34,361 nt of DNA, from the NCBI GenBank assembly GCA_009930445.1, contig RZYD01000004.1, forward strand, positions 1-34,361, given 5' to 3'. This DNA comes from Bacteroidia bacterium. Lineage in GTDB: Bacteria; Bacteroidota; Bacteroidia; Bacteroidales; BM520. The position numbers and the translations under genes are program-made. Below the pieces are notes generated by a model. That model was not told the DNA's origin. It ran no database searches and worked only from the letters and a program-made list of their open reading frames with translations. Of the stretch, positions 30,907 to 34,361 are shown one piece after another. Within the stretch, counting starts at the first letter, position 1. The number at the start of each line of letters is the position of its first letter.

Positions 30907-31260
30907 TTATACACAATAAATACGGGGGTATTTTGACTTATCCACAGAACCACTTTGAGAATGTAAGTGTATATGGCAACTATCACATAAACAAACTAAA
31001 TTATTATATTTATTATTAGTAGGCACTTCATCAATATGATGAACAACCAATTTTTTCTTTTTAAAACCACAAATCTGACAAGTATAATCATCCCTTTTTT
31101 TTATATCATCTCTTATTTTATTCCATACTCTAACATTTCTTGAATTTATACCAACTGCTATTTGCTGAGCCCTTTGATAAGATATATCAAAAATCTTTCC
31201 TATTGACTGATAAGATAATCCTTTGTTTCTTAGCTCTATTATTCTTTGATTTCTGTTCAT
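30907..31260 (-). CDS. HNH endonuclease with N-terminal helix-turn-helix
   Basis: 117 aa. Residues 5-37 are a helix-turn-helix (IIELRNKGLSYQSIGKIFDI). The zinc-supported HNH domain follows: DDYTCQICGFKK (Cys61/Cys64), LVVHHIDEV with the double His (74/75), NKYNNLV and CLCDSCH (Cys92/Cys95, His96). It is the first gene after the main terminator. Confidence 0.8.
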   Translation of the reverse strand: MNRNQRIIELRNKGLSYQSIGKIFDISYQRAQQIAVGINSRNVRVWNKIRDDIKKRDDYTCQICGFKKKKLVVHHIDEVPTNNKYNNLVCLCDSCHIHLHSQSGSVDKSKYPRIYCV

Positions 31261-31276
31261 AGTATTATTTTTAATT

Positions 31277-31305
31277 ATTATAAGCAGATCGTATCTTATC
31301 GTTGA
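31277..31305 (-). promoter_or_regulatory. Weak promoter candidate ahead of the HNH gene
   Basis: A perfect TATAAT lies at 31282-31277, 16 nt before the ATG at 31260. The sequence 17 bp upstream (TCAACG) is a poor -35. A GATCGT site (31287) lies within the spacer. It is in the right place to restart transcription after the terminator, so it may need an activator. Confidence 0.4.
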
Positions 31306-31321
31306 TATTTTTCAAGTCTAC

Positions 31322-31348
31322 AAAAACAAAAACCCCCAAAAAGGGGGC
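31322..31348 (-). terminator. Intrinsic terminator after the lysis genes
   Basis: On the minus strand, CCCCC (31347-31343 complement orientation), a TTTTT loop and GGGGG form a 5-bp G-C stem, immediately followed by TTTTTGTTTTTG. This is a standard rho-independent terminator about 80 nt downstream of the cysteine-protease stop. It is the only strong terminator I see in the genome and marks the late/early boundary. The 172-bp gap 31261-31432 holds no gene beyond this, the weak promoter and a GATCGT site. Confidence 0.85.
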
Positions 31349-31432
31349 TTCTGTTAAAATCTCGTGGCAAAGACTTTCTGACAAGGGAGAGGAGAAAGAC
31401 CCAAGTCAGTATATAAAAATCCTTTCGGAATT

Positions 31433-32551
31433 TTATTTCAATTTTAATGTTCCCTGTATCGCCTTATCCCACTCAATCTCACCTTTCTCATTCTTAGGCA
31501 CTTCAATACCGAAATTTAAACATACACTCTCCATAGCCTCAGGACTTAAGAAAGGAAGCCATACACCCACAGCAGGGCTATTCTCATCCTTAATAATTTT
31601 TACATTTTGATTGTTAGACATATCATTCCAATTATTATTTAAGTCAATCAATGTCCAAGGGCTATAAACGAAATACCCAGCGAAATAATCACTTTGTAAT
31701 TTCTGCCAACCCTCAACTCCACAGGAATTGCCCCAAGAGTTTATCGGACTGATTGTTTTTTTATTATTTTCTAAAAATGCTTTTCCACCAAATAAAGCGT
31801 GTGACCAAGCAACCTCTAAAGGAATTTGTGGATATTCAGAAGTCCAACCTCTACCATTCTCTCCGTCAACTGCGAAAAATACTCCCAACCCCATAAGCAT
31901 AGCCCAAGCCATTTTATCCATTAACTCAGGTCCAAACCCTTTAACGCTTTTATATTCTTTACTCTTAAGGATTGAACGAACCTCTTTCAGCTCATCAGTT
32001 TCCTCAGGCTTTTCTAAATATTCTTTTTCTGAGTAAGGATTTCTGACTATCCCGTGGTCAGTTTCAAATTCGTGATAACAAGGCACTAATTCCTCAGTCC
32101 CAACTCCACGATTACAAGTCAACTTTAATCCGTCCCTTAGATAAGCACCAACTCCCTCTCCAAGAGAAATATAAGCATAAATATCCCTAGCAGATATTTT
32201 TTTATATTCTCCAGTTTCAATAAAATTTAATATCTCTAAATAATAACTCAAAGCCTGTCCTACGCAAGAACTAGATATGCCTTGATTTTTTACAGGTATT
32301 TTAAAAGGAGGAATATTTTTCTTTTTTACTTCATCAACTATCTCTCTATATCGGTCAACTCCCCAGCCCTCTCGTCCTCTTATTCCAAAAAACTCAGCCT
32401 CATCTTTACAGATCGCACGATAGCCGAGTAATAATTCAATATCAAAACCTAACTCCCAATCAAAGGGGGCAACAGAGGCAAATGCTCTATCTCTTTTGTC
32501 CTCCATTTGTTTTGACAATATTGAACTTTTACCTAAATCTTTCTCTAACAT
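31433..32551 (-). CDS. Papain-like (C1) cysteine protease, lysis-position
   Basis: I choose the ATG at 32551 (372 aa), 1 nt after the preceding stop; an ATG at 32566 is also possible. The catalytic set is visible: VKNQGISSSCVGQALSYYLE with Cys96 (numbering from 32551) and the oxyanion Gln, VAWSHALFGGKAF with His251, and SPINSWGNSCGVEGWQ with Asn271, the NSWG motif of papains. The Trp after Cys is replaced by Val. The family cleaves proteins. It sits directly after two membrane proteins of the lysis cassette and just before the terminator, where an endolysin is expected. A peptide-cross-link endolysin is one reading; a virion or host-directed protease is another. No cell-wall-binding or signal sequence is seen. 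Confidence 0.8.
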   Translation of the reverse strand: MLEKDLGKSSILSKQMEDKRDRAFASVAPFDWELGFDIELLLGYRAICKDEAEFFGIRGREGWGVDRYREIVDEVKKKNIPPFKIPVKNQGISSSCVGQALSYYLEILNFIETGEYKKISARDIYAYISLGEGVGAYLRDGLKLTCNRGVGTEELVPCYHEFETDHGIVRNPYSEKEYLEKPEETDELKEVRSILKSKEYKSVKGFGPELMDKMAWAMLMGLGVFFAVDGENGRGWTSEYPQIPLEVAWSHALFGGKAFLENNKKTISPINSWGNSCGVEGWQKLQSDYFAGYFVYSPWTLIDLNNNWNDMSNNQNVKIIKDENSPAVGVWLPFLSPEAMESVCLNFGIEVPKNEKGEIEWDKAIQGTLKLK

Positions 32552-32552
32552 A

Positions 32553-32843
32553 TTATTTATTAGCATTAGTTAAGACAAATTGTAGAAGTAATAAAAATCC
32601 TGAGGCTATATAAACAAATCTTTCTAATTTTCTCATTCTGTTTTCGTGGTCTTTGATTTTAGTATCAACAGCAATCTCTTGTATTTTTATTTTTTCTCCA
32701 ACCTCCTCTTTATCACATTTATTAACTTCAACTTTAGATAGTCTAGTTTTAAAGTCATTATTATCCCGTATTAAATCAGATAGACGAGTATCTATCCTAA
32801 TAAGCAGATCGTGGTCACTTTGATATTTACTTTCCTCCGACAT
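32553..32843 (-). CDS. XhlA-like coiled-coil membrane protein
   Basis: 96 aa. The first 70 residues are a charged coiled coil (LLIRIDTRLSDLIRDNNDFK, KIQEIAVDTKIKDHENR). A single C-terminal transmembrane helix (FVYIASGFLLLLQFVLTNA) ends the protein. This organisation matches hemolysin XhlA and other holin-partner proteins. It lies 5 nt after the small holin-like gene and precedes the cysteine protease. Confidence 0.65.
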   Translation of the reverse strand: MSEESKYQSDHDLLIRIDTRLSDLIRDNNDFKTRLSKVEVNKCDKEEVGEKIKIQEIAVDTKIKDHENRMRKLERFVYIASGFLLLLQFVLTNANK

Positions 32844-32848
32844 AGTTT

Positions 32849-33052
32849 CTATTTCTTAGGTTTATAATAACTCCAAATAGGTAAAATTATCGCTGACACA
32901 GCACTCACAGCGTTAATAACTGTCATTATGGTATCAGTGAAGGCTTCAGCGTTAAACTCTCCAGTATAACCCATTAGAGTTAAAATAACATAAAGTGAAG
33001 CTGATATACCTGCCCAAATTCTCCTTTGTTTTAATAGTTCTAAAATTTTCAT
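32849..33052 (-). CDS. Putative small holin
   Basis: 67 aa. Two hydrophobic helices (WAGISASLYVILTLMGYTG and TVINAVSAVSAIILPIWSYY) are separated by a short acidic/polar segment, with a basic C-terminus (KPKK). This is the topology of small class II holins. Position at the head of the lysis block supports holin function; no gene-specific motif confirms it. Confidence 0.65.
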   Translation of the reverse strand: MKILELLKQRRIWAGISASLYVILTLMGYTGEFNAEAFTDTIMTVINAVSAVSAIILPIWSYYKPKK

Positions 33053-33087
33053 AAAGTTTGTATTAAGTTAGATTATTAAGTTATATT

Positions 33088-33156
33088 ATTATATTGACAT
33101 TTATGTTAATACCCTCTTTACATAAATGTTAATAGCTATATACATTTATGTTAATA
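33088..33156 (-). promoter_or_regulatory. Triple-palindrome operator array with a -10 box before the lysis genes
   Basis: The 15-mers ACATTTATGTTAATA (33097-33111), ACATAAATGTTAATA (33120-33134) and ACATTTATGTTAATA (33142-33156) start 23 and 22 bp apart, two turns of the helix. Each has the palindrome ACATWWATGT. A TATAAT lies at 33093-33088 on the minus strand but with no good -35 (GAGGGT), so the array overlaps the place where an activator or repressor would act. It is the only larger non-coding gap (33053-33189). A replication-iteron role is an alternative. Confidence 0.6.
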
Positions 33157-33189
33157 GGTATAACAGCTTTTAAACAGTTAATCCACAAC

Positions 33190-34361
33190 CTAACTACTTG
33201 TTATTGCTTCCCAAGATGTTCCGTTATAAAAATTTAATTTATTAGTGGTTGAGTTAAATATTATCTGTCCTGCCCTTACTCCTAAAAGAGCGTCTCTTTG
33301 CGCTGTAGTTAAACTTTGAGCAACAAATACTTCTTTAGGAATTTTAGTGTTTCCGTCTAATCTTAATATATTAAAATCATCATCTGTCTTAGGAGTTTGA
33401 GTTGCGTTTGTTCCTAAATCTAAATAATAACCACTAGCGCCGTCAGAAGTATTTCCACTAATATCAGTCCCACTTGAAGGACTTGTCATTTTCTCTATAT
33501 TCTTATCAGATTTAATAATAAATTTATTAGTGCTATATTCAACTGTTTCATTTCCACTTGTTAATTCTCTAATTTGTTCTTGTAAAGCTGAGGCAATTTC
33601 ATCAAAAGTCGGGACTTTTTCTCCTATTATTTTAAAATATAAATCTATGCTTACATTTGTCCAAGGATTACTACTAACTTTTTCTATAACATTACCGTTA
33701 GAATAAATATCACTTGTTGAACATTGAGCAGATACATATTGACTTGATGTAGTTTGAGGATAAGCCGGAGGTGTTAAAACTATCGCATATTTTGTATTGG
33801 AATTTAACAAAATAGATGAACTCAAAGTTAATTCTATATCTTGATAACTTGTTGTTAATTCTGTCGCAATGTTTAATGTGGCAGTAGCTAAAGCACTACC
33901 AGTTGGAAAACCACCAGAAGTCGCATATATTCCTACCGTTAATGTTCCATAAGCACTTGAATACTTTTTGAGCCTTAAAACTATTTTTGATATTAAATTT
34001 TTACTTACAGTTTCAAAAGTTTGTCCCTGTTGTATTTCATCATAAAAAGCTCTCTCATTTCCTGACCCACCTACAAAAAGGTCCGTTCCCTCACTTTCGT
34101 ATGGTAAACTTAATATATTATCATCATAGTCAGTATTATCTATATTTATAGAGTATTTTAAAAAGTTAACTGATGTTGCCATATTAACTTTCATATAAAT
34201 ATCGCTTGATACAGAATTCCAACTAGAGCCACCGTTTAAACTATATTTTAATGTTCCGTCTGGATAAGTGTTTGAAGAGCTAGTATTTATTTTATAATAG
34301 TTAGAACCATTACTGTCTGGGCTTTTAAATACAAAACAGTATTTATTACCAACAGTCAACG
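33190..34361 (-). CDS. Tail fibre / receptor-binding protein, C-terminal part (starts at 538 across the join)
   Basis: This part completes the 536-aa protein that begins at position 538. It contains the end of the first beta-sandwich (CFVFKSPDSNGSNYYKINTS), a second sandwich of the same kind (GQTFETVSKNLISKIVLRLK, LNSNTKYAIVLTPPAYP), and a C-terminal segment LTTAQRDALLGVRAGQIIFN followed by NKLNFYNGTSWEAI. The last pattern (G-x-I-I-F-N-x-x-T-N-K-x-x-x-Y-N-G-x-x-W) is a well-known tail-fibre and adhesin C-terminus. The two sandwich segments look like internal duplicates. Bases 34263-34361 duplicate 1-99. Confidence 0.8.
   Translation of the reverse strand, partial: LTVGNKYCFVFKSPDSNGSNYYKINTSSSNTYPDGTLKYSLNGGSSWNSVSSDIYMKVNMATSVNFLKYSINIDNTDYDDNILSLPYESEGTDLFVGGSGNERAFYDEIQQGQTFETVSKNLISKIVLRLKKYSSAYGTLTVGIYATSGGFPTGSALATATLNIATELTTSYQDIELTLSSSILLNSNTKYAIVLTPPAYPQTTSSQYVSAQCSTSDIYSNGNVIEKVSSNPWTNVSIDLYFKIIGEKVPTFDEIASALQEQIRELTSGNETVEYSTNKFIIKSDKNIEKMTSPSSGTDISGNTSDGASGYYLDLGTNATQTPKTDDDFNILRLDGNTKIPKEVFVAQSLTTAQRDALLGVRAGQIIFNSTTNKLNFYNGTSWEAITSS
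34263..34361. repeat. 99-bp terminal direct repeat (right copy)
   Basis: Identical to bases 1-99 (see the left copy). Its presence shows that the window closes on itself and that the unique genome ends at 34262. Confidence 0.95.

Larger units (their letters stand above)
839..32812 (+). repeat. Dispersed strand-polar GATCGY motif family (30 sites)
   Basis: By eye I count 30 GATC sites; every one is followed by GC or GT on the plus strand. GATC starts: 839, 1423, 2534, 4240, 4939, 6250, 7483, 8452, 9761, 10571, 12197, 14104, 15262, 16024, 17984, 19113, 20329, 20949, 21892, 22714, 23898, 25110, 26477, 27258, 29080, 29365, 30141, 31287, 32411, 32807. The base before is A in 22 and never G. On the coding (minus) strand this reads RCGATC, mostly RCGATCT. 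Sites fall in all three reading frames and in a non-coding gap (31287). Confidence 0.75.

Noticed and set aside
543..33052. tRNA genes, CRISPR arrays, insertion sequences or integrase/att sites
   Set aside because: No cloverleaf-like gap, no regularly spaced repeats, no transposase or integrase frame; genes fill nearly all the sequence.
33095..33124. A plus-strand promoter starting with TTGACA at 33095
   Set aside because: No acceptable -10 (only TTACAT) at 17 bp, and no plus-strand gene downstream; the sequence belongs to the palindrome array.

Overview
The window is one complete, circularly closed genome of a tailed, siphovirus-like bacteriophage. The first 99 bases are repeated exactly as the last 99, and the tail-fibre reading frame continues unbroken across the join, so the true genome is about 34,262 bp. 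It is AT-rich and very compact. Every gene I accept is on the minus strand, so transcription runs from high to low coordinates. No interval over about 175 bp lacks a gene. I see no tRNA, CRISPR array, insertion sequence, integrase or CI-like repressor, so a strictly lytic lifestyle is likely. The host is a bacterium: there is a lipobox protein, sigma70-type promoters of the form TTGnnn-17-TATAAT, and SSB and 3D-domain proteins. It cannot be named. The 3D and SSB sequences remind me of Patescibacteria, and almost no start codon has a Shine-Dalgarno sequence, but both hints are weak.

Layout in transcription order. (1) 31.3-22.3 kb, early/replication: HNH endonuclease, small proteins, DUF2958, a membrane-anchored 3D-domain protein, a LexA-type winged helix, a Rad52-like annealing protein, a RecB/Cas4-like nuclease, SSB, a coiled-coil protein, zinc ribbons, an HNH protein, a RecU-like nuclease and a winged-helix replication initiator. 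No polymerase or helicase is present, so replication must use host machinery. (2) 22.4-17.8 kb, accessory: ParB-like protein, zinc ribbons, a TET-associated-type glycosyltransferase, a short nucleotide-sugar-dehydrogenase-like protein, a lipoprotein and a decayed HNH-AP2 protein. (3) 17.8-7.1 kb, packaging and head: TerS, TerL, a portal fused to a MuF domain, HK97 protease, major capsid protein, a small head protein, then a cassette of glycosyltransferase, methyltransferase and glycosyltransferase, followed by connectors, tail-completion and tail-terminator proteins. (4) 6.6 kb to the join, tail: tube protein, a tail chaperone with a -1 frameshift extension, tape measure, baseplate hub and tail fibre. 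(5) 33.1-31.4 kb, lysis: small holin, XhlA-like membrane protein and a papain-like cysteine protease, ended by a strong intrinsic terminator.

Three things stand out. First, GATC is rare (30 sites by eye) and every site reads GATCGC or GATCGT in the same orientation, spaced about 1.1 kb apart around the genome. This is a strand-polar motif with no known assignment. Second, a sugar-modification cassette sits inside the head operon, and its large glycosyltransferase carries an N-terminal module resembling the small head protein encoded next to it, suggesting a capsid-directed glycosylation system. Third, a papain-fold protease occupies the endolysin position.
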